Shown here: positions 9,213 through 21,800 of the stretch, one piece after another
Position numbering within the stretch: position 1 is the first letter of the stretch
How the letters are laid out: the number at the start of each line of letters is the position of its first letter
NCBI RefSeq assembly: GCF_011745365.1
Contig: NW_024468918.1
Span: 1,144,488 to 1,208,487, forward strand
Source of the DNA: Cryphonectria parasitica EP155
Lineage: Eukaryota; Ascomycota; Sordariomycetes; Diaporthales; Cryphonectriaceae
Length of the DNA: 64,000 bases
Reading direction: 5' to 3'
Position numbers and translations under genes: made by a program
Notes under the pieces: model-generated
Told to the model about the DNA's origin: nothing
The model's input: only the letters and a program-made list of their open reading frames with translations
Database searches by the model: none

Positions 9213-12047
9213 ATGAGATTCCCGCCCATCGCCTCCCTCTTCTGGCGTTCACAACGGATATATCAAGTTTTTGGCGCCAATACTGATGTGGGCAAAACTA
9301 TTTTCACGACCTTACTGTGCAAGGGTGCCAAGTCGCTCTGGCCTGCCAAGTCTTGCGCTTTCCTCAAGCCCGTCTCAACAGGCCTGGCTTCTGAAGCTGA
9401 TGACTAGTGTGAGCATATCCTCAAATGTTTTTTCTTTCTATCCGTCTCTTCTTACTTCTGTTCACTGGCAAGAATTAATGATAAAGTAGACGTGGTTTAT
9501 GTTTGCCTCCTTCTGTTCTTGTCTCGGTGGATCAATGGACGTGTTATAAGCGGTGTCTTCGTGGCAAGTTTCTGACGCATCAACCTTCAGCCATGTCAAA
9601 ACATTTGCACCTGATGTCGAGACCACAACATTGTTCCAATATGATCTACCTGTGAGCCCACACATCGCAGCACAGGCTTCCACAAAAGTAAGACGTCCAC
9701 GTGCAGGTGTAGATTCTTCCTTTCCCGTTCTGATTCTGAGCACTCTCTGCTTCATAGACAAACCCCCCAGATCACGAGCTCTTAGCAAAATGTCGAGACT
9801 TGGCGGCAGACCGCGCAGCTCAGGGAGATGGATGGCTCTTCCTCGAGACAGCTGGCGGAGTCCACTCCCCAACACCCTCAGGAACAACCCAGGCCGATCT
9901 GTATATGCCATTGCGACTCCCTTCCATCCTAATCGGAGACGCCAGACTGGGAGGCATCAGTCAGACTATATCGGCCTTTGAGAGTCTGAGGATTCGCGGA
10001 TACGACGTTGAATCTGTGTTGCTGTTTGAGGACCATCAATACGGCAATCTAGAGTATCTTTCAAATTATTTCAGGGATCATCACAGAAATGTGAAGGTGG
10101 CTGGTCTAGTTGGCCCTCCTGACAGGAAGCAGAGCCAGCCAGAAGATGCCAATTCCATGCGCCGGTACTATAACGACACAGCCGAGAGCACAGTGCTGCA
10201 GAATGTCCTCAGGCACCTGGACAGAAGACACGAGGAACGCATCACCACAATCGAGACCATGGCCTCACGAGCACACCGCAGCATCTGGTGGCCGTTCACG
10301 CAGCAGTCTCGCTTGAAGCCAGAGGGCATCACAGTGATCGACTCCGCCCACGGAGATTATTTTCAAACGCTGAGGCCCCAAAACGAGATTACGCAGTCGA
10401 CAACTGTCTCGTGCTCTGAAGAACACAAGTCGCTCCTGCAGCCGTCCTTTGACGGCTCGGCATCCTGGTGGACACAGGGCCTAGGCCACTCCAACCCTCG
10501 CCTCACACTCGCTGCTGCATACGCCGCCGGGAGGTATGGTCACGTCATGTTTGCCGAAGCAGTTCATCAGCCAGCTCTTGACCTCGCTGAGACCCTCCTT
10601 CGGGGACTGGGAAACCCTCGGCTCAGCCGCGTCTTCTTCTCGGATGATGGCAGCACAGGCACCGAGGTTGCGGTGAAAATGGCTCTTCGAGCAGCTAGGA
10701 TGAGATACTCCACGGGGACAGGAGAGGATGACCCCCTGTCCACCAAGGCACTCGGGGTGATCGGGCTCAAGGGCGGATACCATGGTGTGTTTTATAATGA
10801 CCCGTCAGACGATACATGCGCCCAAAGTATACTAATCATCATAGGTGACACCATGGGCGCAATGGACTGTGCTGAACCGTGCATTTACAACGAAAAGACT
10901 GAGTGGTACACTGGCAAAGGCTTTTGGTTCGACTATCCAACTGTTCTCTGCATGGACGGCCGATGGCAGGTCCGCGTACCTGATGAGTTGAAAGCACAAT
11001 TCGGACAGGAGCGCCAGTTCAGCTCACTCAATGAAATATTCAACCTGGATGCCAGGGAATCCCGAGGCGAGCATCTCGTTTATGAGACCTTCATATGGAC
11101 AACGCTCCAAGCCCTGCACCAACAGGGGCGGAGATTTGGTGCTCTGATCATCGAGCCTATAGTTTTGGGGGCAGGAGGGATGGCACTTGTGTAAGTGAAG
11201 CTAGCCACGTTGCATATTTGACCAGCCCCCTCCAGCAACTGACTTTTAATCCAGCGATCCGCTCTACCAACGCGCCCTTGTGAGCATAGTCCGTCGGTAC
11301 AACGAGTTGTTTGACGGCTCAGCGTCGTCCAAGTCCCATGTGAAGGACCCCACCGCCTGGTCAGGACTTCCCGTCATATGCGATGAGGTTTTCACAGGCC
11401 TGTATCGCCTCGGACGTTTCAGCTCTTCCTCATTTCTCCGCATAGACCCAGACATTTCAGTGCACGCCAAGCTGCTCACGGGAGGTCTTGTTCCTCTCTG
11501 CACGACTCTGGCCTCGGAGAGTATCTTCCAAGTATTTGGTAGCAACGAGAAGACCGATGCGCTGTTGCACGGTCATAGCTACACGGCGCATCCGGTCGGA
11601 TGTCAAGTGGCCTTGGAGTCTCTTACCGAGATGTCAGCAATGGAACAAAGCGGCGCCTGGGACTGGGCGAAGGAAAGTGGCTGGATGGACTCTGAGGACA
11701 TTCAAGACCCACAGGCCGGAGCCTTTGGAGCTGGCGCTGAAGTCTGGTCAATGTGGCCGCAGGACCTCATTACCAATATATCCCGACAGAATCCTCGCGT
11801 GCTTGGCGCATGGGCCCTCGGCAGCGTGCTTGCTGTCCACTTGAGAGACGAAATGGCCACAGGCTACAGCAGCAACGCCGCTGTATGCCTGCGGGATAAC
11901 CTTCTTCGTGGCGACAGCAACGGCCCTTGGAATGTCCATTGCAGAGTTCTTGGCAATGTGCTTTATCTCATGTCGGGACAGAATACGCAAAGAAGCGAGA
12001 TTGAGCGAGTGGCAAGCTTGCTTGAAACTTGTTTACGTACCATGTAG
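9213..12047 (+). CDS. bioDA: Bifunctional dethiobiotin synthetase / DAPA aminotransferase
   Basis: Two consecutive biotin steps in one protein: the C-terminal BioA part makes 7,8-diaminopelargonate from KAPA and the N-terminal BioD part closes the ureido ring. Five exons: 9213-9406, 9591-9687, 9758-10784, 10845-11190, 11255-12047; total 818 codons plus stop. BioD motifs are FGANTDVGKT (P-loop) near residue 22 and LETAGGVHSPTPSG near residue 130. BioA motifs are WWPFTQQ, SWWTQGLGHSNP, DGSTGTEVAVKMALR, YHGDTMGAMD, CDEVFTGLYRLGRF, the PLP lysine in HAKLLTGG, and HGHSYTAHPVGC. The third intron (10785-10844) is 60 bp and has no stop, so it is invisible in an uninterrupted frame; removing it restores YHGDTMGAMD. 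The Arg-containing N-terminus fits mitochondrial import. Start is ATG 9213. Confidence 0.95.
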
Positions 12048-12696
12048 TCTACTAGCAGTGCGATTTTCGTATTGCAGACTTCCAGTTGACATTCCTGTGG
12101 ACGCTGGTAGGAAACGCGCCAGTGCATATTTACACTCATGAAGAGGTAGTGTGAAAACATGGGCTGGTCGCCTCAGAAGGCTATATCAACTTCTCCCGAA
12201 GCCTAAAAATAGTCACATTTTCAAAGATCTTCCCTTTGTTCAGATAATTTCATTGCCAATACTGTTCTGCAGTCTCTACATTCCTCTGCTTGCGCCTTGT
12301 CTTGCGTATTATGACCCCCATCTAATGTGCACGCTAGGCAAATAGATCAGGTGAGGGACAAGTCACGGAACGACGCTCTCGGGCGTTCAAATTCAGCATC
12401 TCAGCCACGGAGCAAACTTTCCTGCCAAAGGGATCATGGAAGACTTCGTACGTTATTCTCATTTCGATGTAATTATTCTGTTCGAACACATGTCCCAGAG
12501 CGCTTCATTCAACCGCACATAACAATAGACACAAACCTGGGCCTGGACTCTCCAACCTGATCTGATCCCAGCTACACGATATCGGACCTGCCCATCATGG
12601 TTTCATTATTATACCCCCAAGATCTCCAATTCCAGTACCCGCACTTTGACCAAGACGCATCGTATACCTTTCTCGCCTTTGGCAATTGCCGATATT
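12048..12696. other. Intergenic region between convergent bioDA and the secreted-protein gene
   Basis: Contains only terminator-type A/T-rich sequence; no coding signal recognised. Confidence 0.4.
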
Positions 12697-13757
12697 CTAG
12701 GTTCTGCCTGAGAGCACACGAGAGGTGACGATAACAACCGCCGCGCCCAAAAGCAATCTGGTGAAAGATGTGGCCACGGCTTTGGGTGCCATCCCGGTAC
12801 TCTCTTTGCCTAAATTCTCACTGAAGCCAACAACCTTCAAGCATGTGAGCTGTGCCTCAGGAGAAGACACTATGCTCCCACTTCCCGGGTAGAACACCGA
12901 TAAGATAGGTGTCATCCGATACGTGTCGTTCTCCAAATATTCGAGGTCATTTATCTGCATTCCACCCAGTCAGCTCTAGCCCGTGTTTGCTTGTAAGAAA
13001 AGAAGAGGACGTACGGTGGTTAGAAACTTGTCAACGAGTGCAAGGTTGTCTGATCTCGGTTGAATGGGCCAACTGTTTGAACTTAAATTCTGTTCCTCGG
13101 AAATGGGCTGTGGGCTTGTCAAGGCTGGCAAAAGAGCTCCGTGTCAGCATACAAATCAATGTCTGGGGCTCAAAAGACCTTACATGTTGCGGTTACGTTC
13201 TGCCACTTGTTTCCGAAAGCATATTCTGCGCATTCGTTGTCTAGGTTTGACTCAAAGCTTTGCTGCAACGCCCCACAGGCGTCCGTCTCGTTGGATACAT
13301 GGAGACTCGCAGCTCGCTTGGTGAGTGCATCAATGCAGGATTGCTGAATTGCATCAGGGCACGTTCCAGTGGATATGGCAGTCTCAGGAAAGGGACCTGG
13401 AAAAACTGCGTTGAAGTGACGGAAGAATACCGCACATGCCTTCGTATCGTTATCCCCAAGGCTCTGGCCCTGTGGTGTGGCTAGATAGTAGTTCTCGCCA
13501 TATACCACCTTGGGAGACGTGAGGGCATAACTGCCTTGGATCCATGACAGAGAAGGGAAAGATGTGTTTTCTGAGAGGATGGGCGCCACCCCAATCCCCT
13601 GGTCCAAGGTGTTATTGACGATGGTGCAGGTTTGGTTAAGTGGGCATCCGACAGTCTCGCAGCCGGTCACGTTATTGTTCGCACCGTGAACCAACCCGAA
13701 CCCGGCTAAAGCTGCAAGAGTAATATAGAGGGGGATCTTATGAATAAATGTGTCCAT
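12697..13757 (-). CDS. Small secreted Cys-rich glycoprotein of unknown function, possibly membrane-anchored
   Basis: I do not recognise the family. Exon 1 runs 13757-13197 (187 codons). It starts with a clear signal peptide (basic start, then ITLAALAGFGLVHG) and continues with at least eight cysteines and many N-glycosylation sequons (NVT, NQT, NNT, NDT, NET). A proposed second exon, 12954-12697, is joined by a 242-bp intron (phase 0) and ends with a hydrophobic stretch LLLGAAVVIVTS close to the C-terminus, which could be a GPI-attachment signal or a tail anchor. The donor (GTAACC) is weak and the intron long for this genome, so the join is tentative; without it the frame stops at 13170. Total about 272 aa. 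Likely outside the metabolite cluster. Confidence 0.55.
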
Positions 13758-16066
13758 TATGTCTCTTTGAGTTGAGTCTGGAGAGGTTTGTTGAGGAGGT
13801 ATGACTGATGATGACCAGAGTGGGTTTAAGCCTCGAAGAAAATCTGCGACAACACAAGAGGAGCGACCTGTCAGGTTTTTATAGAAATTTAGGACGGAGG
13901 AAACAAGTTGCTCTACACGAGTTCTGCCTGGAATAATGGCTTCGCAACAGGCTGATAAGAGAGTTTGAGCTCTCACCTGCTTGGTGACCAGTCTCGAAGC
14001 ATGACCAGATTGTGCAGCATAGCCTCTTCCAATGCTATTCTGAGCACCAACGCCCGCCACTTCCAGTTTATGCCAAGTAGCCCTGAGTTACGTCGAGGGT
14101 TCTTGGTTGCGTGCTCTCCACTGGCGGTCTCCTCGTATTTACAAGGTCTCACTGATGAGACCGGAGGCGAAACCGTATGCAGTGCATCATGCCCGCGACG
14201 ATTCGGCCCTCAGGCTATTGCTGGTCACCAGTATCCTGGGTCAGAGGAAGAGGCACCAGAGTCTTGAGACCCTTGCTATTCTGAAGTTGGATTTGATGGT
14301 ATTTTGTGACCCGACATACTACAAAGTAAGCAATTTTGCCACTTAGCTGACCACTGTGCTTGTTGTTAGGACGCCTCCAATTGGTCGATGCATAGTGCCT
14401 TTTTTCCTCAGCCCCGATCCTTTCAAGAATCATATAAGTAAAGTTCAGTCTTAAGAGCGTCATATTAAAGTTGGATGACTAGTCAATTACTGTTTCTGTT
14501 ATGATCCTTCCCGTCGGCGCAAGAGGTAAATGGCAAGGATCCGAATAAGTGGTGGTCAGGTCTGCAAGCTGATTGGTGTGTTGTGCTCAAATCTTGTATT
14601 CTTGGACGGCAAGATGGCTTTGACCACTTGTAGAATTTGACCAGGCTAGGAAAGCAGGCGACGGAGGAAGTCCACAGGAGGGTTCCTCCCCTCAGAATAG
14701 TATACTTGCCAAAGATCCTCCCGGAGCTCGAGGAGGCTTTCTTGCATTAGCTGCATGGTGACTACAACCACGCACAGGTTAATTTCGTATTGACTCCAGA
14801 GTAAAGTCCGAAAGCTGATACAGCATTCTGGAAATCTTTTCCTTCTGTCAATATTCTCTGATGGCAACAGTGTCAAATGGTTGTTTTAAGCCTCAATGGA
14901 TTTGATGTTCAGCATCGGCGGTCCGTCAACCCGTCCTCAACCAGACACTTGGGTTTGACATGGCCAAGACTTCAAACTACCTGTGTGACATCTGAGTGAA
15001 GTCTCAGCTGTTCTTAATTTATCTGACCGCTGAGGTTATCCAACGATGTTTACGCGGGTGAAAGACGGCCAGTTATCCTTCATTGCCTGAAGGCCGCGTC
15101 CAGACATGCCTTATTTACGAAGCTGATACTCGCTACTGTTGGAAATTTGGTTTCATTCCAGACGAGAATCAGGCCTCAAATGGGCCATAATGTTGTTGAC
15201 AGTCGTATGGTGCTCCTACCTGTAATAAACATGAACAGGTAGCAATAAAATGGCATGCACGGGTTACGCTGTGCGGAAGGGCTCACCCGTCAAGCATGTA
15301 AAATACATGTGAAGGTTCGCAATATTGTACTTCTATAATTATGCGAAACAAATTACGGGCAAATTGACCGGCCTGACGAGGGCCAGAGGGTTTCCAGGAG
15401 TTTCGATTCTTCCTACAAGAAAGGCCTACTAAAGGATGCCATGACAATCTTAGAGTATACCGTTTTGGAGTTCAATCAATGATTCATGCCGTTGGTCAGA
15501 AATAGGCGTGTCTCAACCTTCAACTTCACCAAGGCTTCAAACAAGACGACCACCAAGGGCAGAGCCAAGTTGATGGAAGCGGCTACTGTCGCCGTAGGCT
15601 TGCGTCTTAAACGTAGCCTTCATTCTCACGAGAGCGTTCGTTTGCGCCAGAACCAAAGACGTGATCTATACTTTGTATGCCCTCCTCTTGCATATATAAG
15701 TTGTGACGACTCGCACCCAGCAGGATAACAAAACAATTTCTGTATCCCAAGCCTGTCTTTACTACTACACAATAGTCACACTCCTTTCCATATCCCTCAA
15801 CGCGCAAGCTGGTCTTGCAGTCACTCTCATTTTACCAATTTCATTTGTCATAAATCTTTCTCGGTCATTTGATCCTCTGCCAAGGAGAACCAAGTTCAAG
15901 GATCCATCTCAAGGAGAACGCTCATCTTAACGTCCTTATTCGACACAGACAGGTCCTGTAATACTTGGCTTGCAACGACTTCAACGAACAACAAAACGCC
16001 AACGTCAACGACATTCTTTCAACTCGCCAAGCCAGCATTGTTATAATCACTCATTAATCCGCGAAA
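13758..16066. other. Long intergenic region
   Basis: About 2.3 kb with no recognisable gene. Open frames are short and none carries a family motif. 15680-16060 is pyrimidine- and CAA-rich and is likely the promoter and leader of the next gene (poly-CAA-like tract before ATG 16067). Confidence 0.4.
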
Positions 16067-17594
16067 ATGGCTGAAACTATCGGTCTCATTGCTGATATGT
16101 TTGGAATCGTCAGCGGCTTTACCGATCTGCTCCAAGCCTCAGACAGCAGCAGCAGCAGTTCCTCATCCACAAACCCCAACACTGCTACCTTCCGAATTGG
16201 TGTTGGAGCCAATCTCGACGGGCATACAGGCCTTGGTGGTGATCTGCCAGACGCCCGAAACTTTGGAGTCGAGGGCAGCTTTTTAGGAATCGTTGCTGAC
16301 CCTGATTCTGTACGTGTGCACGTGCGAGTCATTATGCTCCCAGCTTGCCTTCGTCATCGTATCGACAATGAGCTGACAAAGTGCCTACAAATTTCACAGA
16401 CAGTGCAAGCAGGAACTGCCGAGTCTTTTACTCTAACCCAATCAAACCGGTCAAGAGGCTTTTTACACGCTCTTCTCTGCCAATGATGATGCTATATGCC
16501 TTGCTTATGCGTTCATGACCATGGCAGGTCAAGAGGCAGGCCAATCATATGGCTTGGACGGCACCTTCGGATCCTATTGCGGGGCCAGTTGGTATTGTGT
16601 GTCTCTACAAGCCTTGGAATTCCACCAGAAGCCTAGCTAATCATCACTACTTGGTACAGTAAGTGAGGTGGTGGTTCCAGGAACTAATTACATGCCCAAA
16701 TGCATGTGGATCGATGAGAATTGCAGCCAACCCGCTACCGGGTTTCAGTAAGCATTGTGGATCTTCGGATTTGTCTTTGCCCTCCCGTCCGACCCAGAGC
16801 TTCAGCTCAACGGACTTAACCCAGCGTATTGGGAATGACATCGTTCCAAGTCAAATGGTCAACAGTGTGCTAATGACTGAACAGAGTCAACTGGGTGGAC
16901 ATGTCGTCTCAAAACATGAAAGCGAACGGCACTGCGGCACAGAATATGTGCAACACACCTTCATTCAAGGTCTACACAGACAAAGACCCAAAGTCGATAA
17001 CTTATTGGTCAAATGGCGATGACCCTTCGGTTGATAAGGGAGCCCGCTCTGTCTCTGAGCTGGAATCTACATATCATTCTGCGGAGGCACCACCGCTTGA
17101 GAAACGACGGTGGAAGTCCAGGACTAGCACTAAGAGAAGCCTCGCAGATAAGTTCAGCGAGATTCTCGTCATCTCGGATCACGCTGAGCACAGGGCCGAG
17201 GAGCTCTGCAATAGTACGACGTCTGCTGGGCCCGGATTTGTCAACCCGGAGCAGAAGTGGTTTTGCGATATGACCAACAAAATCCTTCATCCTGTGTGTG
17301 GCAACAGTACTGTCGTACCGCCTCCTTCGACCAATGCAACCATCTCGATCTTGACAAATGCAGCTCCGACGGGAGACAACTCGACCTTGCTCACACACTC
17401 TGGCTCCCCAACGTGTTTCGATGTCGACAGCAAGCAACTCCGTAAGTGACCCCTGTAGCTTCATGTTTTTTTTTCTCTCGCGAACACCTAGGCGCTCTTT
17501 GCTAACTTTGCTATACTGCTCGTGTACAGGTGGCGCAGGTGTGAAAAAGCGTTCAACTCCTTCCAACGTCCAGGACTGGAGAAAGAGCTTGTAA
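16067..17594 (+). CDS. Multi-exon protein of unknown function with an apparent frameshift
   Basis: Not recognised. Exons: 16067 to about 16309-16313, 16400-16596, 16660-16747, 16885-17441, 17530-17594, all with GT-AG introns. The last four exons keep frame through WYLSEVVVPG, YMPKCMWIDENC, FQVNWVDMSS and a Lys/Arg-rich C-terminus. Cysteines and short aromatic motifs suggest an extracellular or cell-surface protein, but there is no clear signal peptide: the N-terminus MAETIGLIADMFGIV is only moderately hydrophobic and is followed by a serine run. In exon 2 the coding-like sequence changes frame near 16437-16441: NCRVFYSNP lies in one frame and GQEAFYTLFSANDD in another, with no splice site between, as if one base of the CCC run were missing. 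It is either a pseudogene or carries a sequencing error. Confidence 0.5.
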
Positions 17595-18808
17595 AAGTCT
17601 GTCCATCAGGCCAGGGTATCATACTGCGCACTACGCTCGAAGCGTAGACTACAAGGATGGCAGGAAAAGCAGAAGGGACAGATTGAATAGTCGCGATCCA
17701 AAGTAGACGGTAAGAGCCGGGTAATGTCAGGTGCTGTTCACACTGATCAGTGGAGCTGGGGAGGAGTGCTGGCCATACATTCCATCGTTACTCAGTTAGA
17801 GGTAGAAATAATTAGGTAGAAATAATTGAAGGACGATCTCCCATCCCAAGTTCTCTTTTTGTAGGATCACGGACTGATGTTACGGTGAGACCAACTTGCA
17901 TACTTAGGCACTTTTATCAGGATTTCAACAAAGAACGTTAATACTCACAGCCATTCACACCCATACAAGATGGTCGTAGTCGAGTCTGTGCCGCCGGTTG
18001 GATGCTGCTCCCCATTCAGCTTGCAAAGAGTCTTACAGTAAGCACAGACCGAGTAACCAGTCTTAACTGTACTTGTGTAGCATTCAGTTGAATGAAGCTT
18101 AATTTACGAATACGGATGGAGACCCTTGTCTTTCGCATTTCTTCTTTCGCCCTTACGCTTCAAATCATGGTTCTTTCTATTTCTAATACAACTTTATATA
18201 ACAAGTATAGGTCGTTCTCGCTGCCAGTATTAATGTTTCTTCGACGGACATACATAATATCGCTATGGCAGTAGACAGATCGGAACAGTCCCAAATTGAA
18301 CTGAGGCGTCTGATCTGGTCAGCAGATGCACCACTGGTTTAGAGATTGAGAACAGAGGTGCTCTGGCAGACATCCGTAAATAATTAGGGCTGAGCTTGTG
18401 CTATGACATTTATCACATGGTCCTCAGCATCTCGGAGCTAACTCATAGGGCTGGGCAGGCTGCAAAAGTCCCGGCCCCCCGGAGATTGATGGCGATATGC
18501 TCATGGCGAATCAGTACTTATTGGCTGACGAGGCAACCCATTCAATACCTCTAGTATCCCGTTCAGCTCTAGAACTTGCCAAACTTCTGAGGAATTTGCG
18601 TTTTATCAAATGCATACAGAGAATGAGTATATATATAAGTGTGTGTATATATTTATGTATTTCAAACAAAAGTCCCAATTTCTGTAATCAAAGCTACTAA
18701 ACAGTTACTATACACGCACTGATATTATTCCTCGGCCTTGTCACTCGTAATCTGACTTGCGACTTGCATGCTGAATGGATGGGTCATTCTACAATGAGTT
18801 CCATTCAT
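17595..18808. other. Intergenic region between the unknown gene and the PKS 3' end
   Basis: No coding signal. A duplicated short segment (GGTAGAAATAATT) occurs around 17800-17828. 18630-18670 is an AT/GT-rich simple tract. Confidence 0.4.
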
Positions 18809-21800
18809 TCAACCTCGCTTGGTAAATATTATACCAGCCAGGTTGGTCAAAGACCCGCTCGTCAACAACTGCAATACCTGCAGGTTCACACCCAGCTCTT
18901 TGGTAATCCAGTTCCTCAGCTCGATGGCATTCAGGCTGTCCAGACCATACTTGGTGATAGGCGTTTCAGCGTCGAGTTCTTCGGTCGGCACCATCAGGAT
19001 GGAACTAAGCTTCCCCGTGAGCCCAGTGGTGATGATCTCGATAGCCTCCTCTGGCGACTTGGCTCGAGACAGAGATGTGGCGATCGAGACCTGTGCCCCT
19101 GATGACGCAGCACCACCGGCGGCGCCGTGCAAAGAGAGGACGGCCTCGCGCAAATGATTGAACTTGGCGTCTTGGGCATAGTAGGGGAGTCTCTGCGGAT
19201 CGTCACCGAGCCTCAGACCGGTCAGGCAGTGGCCTGGGAAAATGCCCTTCTCCTCGTTGCTGTCCGACCCAGGATTTCCAACGACAGCGGCAGCGATCAG
19301 AGCCAGAACTTCGGCCTCGTTCATGCTCTCGCCTCCAAGGTTCTTCAGCACTTCGTCTTGACGATCTGCGCCCGTGTCGGCCAGGTATCCGACGTCTTGC
19401 ACGGCGGTGAGATCAATCGAGGCAGCGCGAAGGCCGAGATGCTGTTGTCGATAGCGGCAGAAGGCGTCGAGGAAGGTGTTTGCGGCAGCATAGGCAGCCT
19501 GGCCGCGATTTCCCACGATTCCGGCAGCCGAAGAGAGGGCAATGAAGAAGTCGAGCGGCGGGTTGGAGGTGAGGAGGGCGTTGTGGATGTTCCACGTACC
19601 CGCCACCTTGGAGCCGATGACGGCTTGGTAATCCTCAAAAGCCATCTTTTCGAACAATACGTCCTAGAAAACAGAGAAGCCAAATGTTAATAATCCTTAA
19701 AGGTGATGAATAAAAGGAACAGAAGGACCTGGTCAGCACTTACCCTTAGCACCATACCGGCGTGTATAACACCCGCGATCTGTGGAAGCTCCGAGGAGCA
19801 AGTCTCGATGAGGCTGGTGACCTGGTCCTTCTCGGTCACATCGCAAGCCTTGACAACAATGTTAGCTCCTGCAGACTGCCTCAAGTTCTCAGCAAGCTGC
19901 TCCACTGCGCCCTCGAGTCGAGCCCGTCGAGAGACCAAGACGATATTTCTCGCGCCTCTGGCCACCATCCACTTAGAAAGAGACCTTCCCAGGCCTCCAG
20001 TACCACCGATGAGAAGGTAAGTGGCGTCGGCCCGGAAGAGAGCAGATTTGGTGCTGCTCGTGGGATGTGTTGCCTTGACTTGCTCCCCAGCCTGTGGCAC
20101 GACGACGAGTTTTCCCGTTGTTTTTCCACTCTGCAGGAGACGGAAGGCAGTTTCAACCTGAGAGATGCCAAAGACGTTGATGGGCGCAATTGGGCTGACG
20201 AGATTCTTCTCAAACAGCTTCAGGACATCACTGAACGTGGCAGCCATCTTCTTCGGCTTCTCGTTGGCAAGGACTGTCAAGTCCACAGAGCTAAAAGTGG
20301 CGTTATTGTTGAATTTGGCCATCTCCAGGCGGGTGTTCGAAGTGATATCCCTCTTTCCGATCTCGATAAAGCGACCAAAATGGGCAATGCAGTCCCATGA
20401 TTCTCGCAACAAATCACCGGCCAGGGAATTGATGATCAAGTCGACGCCCTTCCCAGCTGTTACCTCACGAATGGCCGGCCCAAAGGATGCATCGCGGCTG
20501 GAGAAAATATGGTTCTCTGGGATGCCATATTCTTTCATGATGAACTGCTTCTTGTCGGGACTGCCGACGGTGCAATAGATCGCTGCTGCTCCCAGCATCT
20601 TGGCCAGCTGGATGGCGGCCTGCCCAACGCCGCCTGCTGCTGCATGGATCAGAATCGTCTCACCCTCGTCTAGCCTTCCGAGCTCGACAAGACCGTAGTA
20701 TGCTGTGCAGTAGACAACGGGGATGGATGCCGCCGTCTCGAAGGACATGGTCGTGGGAATCCGCGCGGCGCTGGTCTCAGGACACCTGGCCACTGTGCTG
20801 TAGGCGCCGTGGGTCATGGCACATACCCTGTCGCCAACAGCCAGGCTGGCAACCTTGGGGCCGATGCGAGACACGATGCCTGCGGCCTCGATGCCGATGT
20901 ATGGCTGAGATAACTGGCCCATGGCGACCACAACGTCTTTGAAGTTCATGCCGGTGGCTCGAATCTCGATCTCTATCTCTTGGTCACCGAGCATGACATT
21001 GTTGTCAACGCCCTCCTGGTTGTTGTTGTCGTCGTCGTCATGGAAATAGAGACTGTCAAGTGCGCCCGCCGTGCCGACAGACATCTTGAGACGACGAGGC
21101 TGCGACGATGCATCTTGGACAAAGTCCTGGAGATAGGGCTCGCATTGATCAGGGTGGACCTCACGGTGGACCAAAAGGTTCATGGCATCGTCGTTGATGA
21201 TTCTTGGAACCAAGAGTGCGCCGTCCTTTTCGGCGTATTCCATGTCGTTGACCTCCTGGTTTACAGAATCAAACACTCTGGTGAAGGTCTCTAGGATGAG
21301 ATTCGTCGTTTTCTTGGTGTTTGAGAGGCTGGACGCGGGATCCAGATCAAGAGTAGCCACTGCCGCCTCTCTCTCGGATCGAACAGTCCTGCATAGTCCC
21401 ACGGCCATATTCCCGTCGGGGCTCGCTGCGTGCAGGTAGGCTCCCCTGGTGATCCACAGCACGCCAGCTGCGCCTGTCAAGACCTTCTGGAGTTGAGAGA
21501 ACCCCTGGCTGGTCAGCCTTGAGAGGATGGGCTGGTCTAGCTCGCAGATCATGACGTGGGATCTCGACAGGTCCAGGCTCTCAAGTTGGCTGTCAGGCGA
21601 AAGAAGTGAGTGGATGGCTGCAGCCTTGCCTGATCTCCTTTGGACAGCTTCTGCAAGCTGGCTCAAGAGTGGCTCGTCAGCACCTGAATTCCCAGACAAC
21701 AAGACTACCGTCTTCTCAGCCCAAGCTTGTTTTTGATGTTGGTCGGACTTGTTGTTAGAAGTAGCCTCGTCGTCATCTGACGAGCCAGCATACCCAGAAT

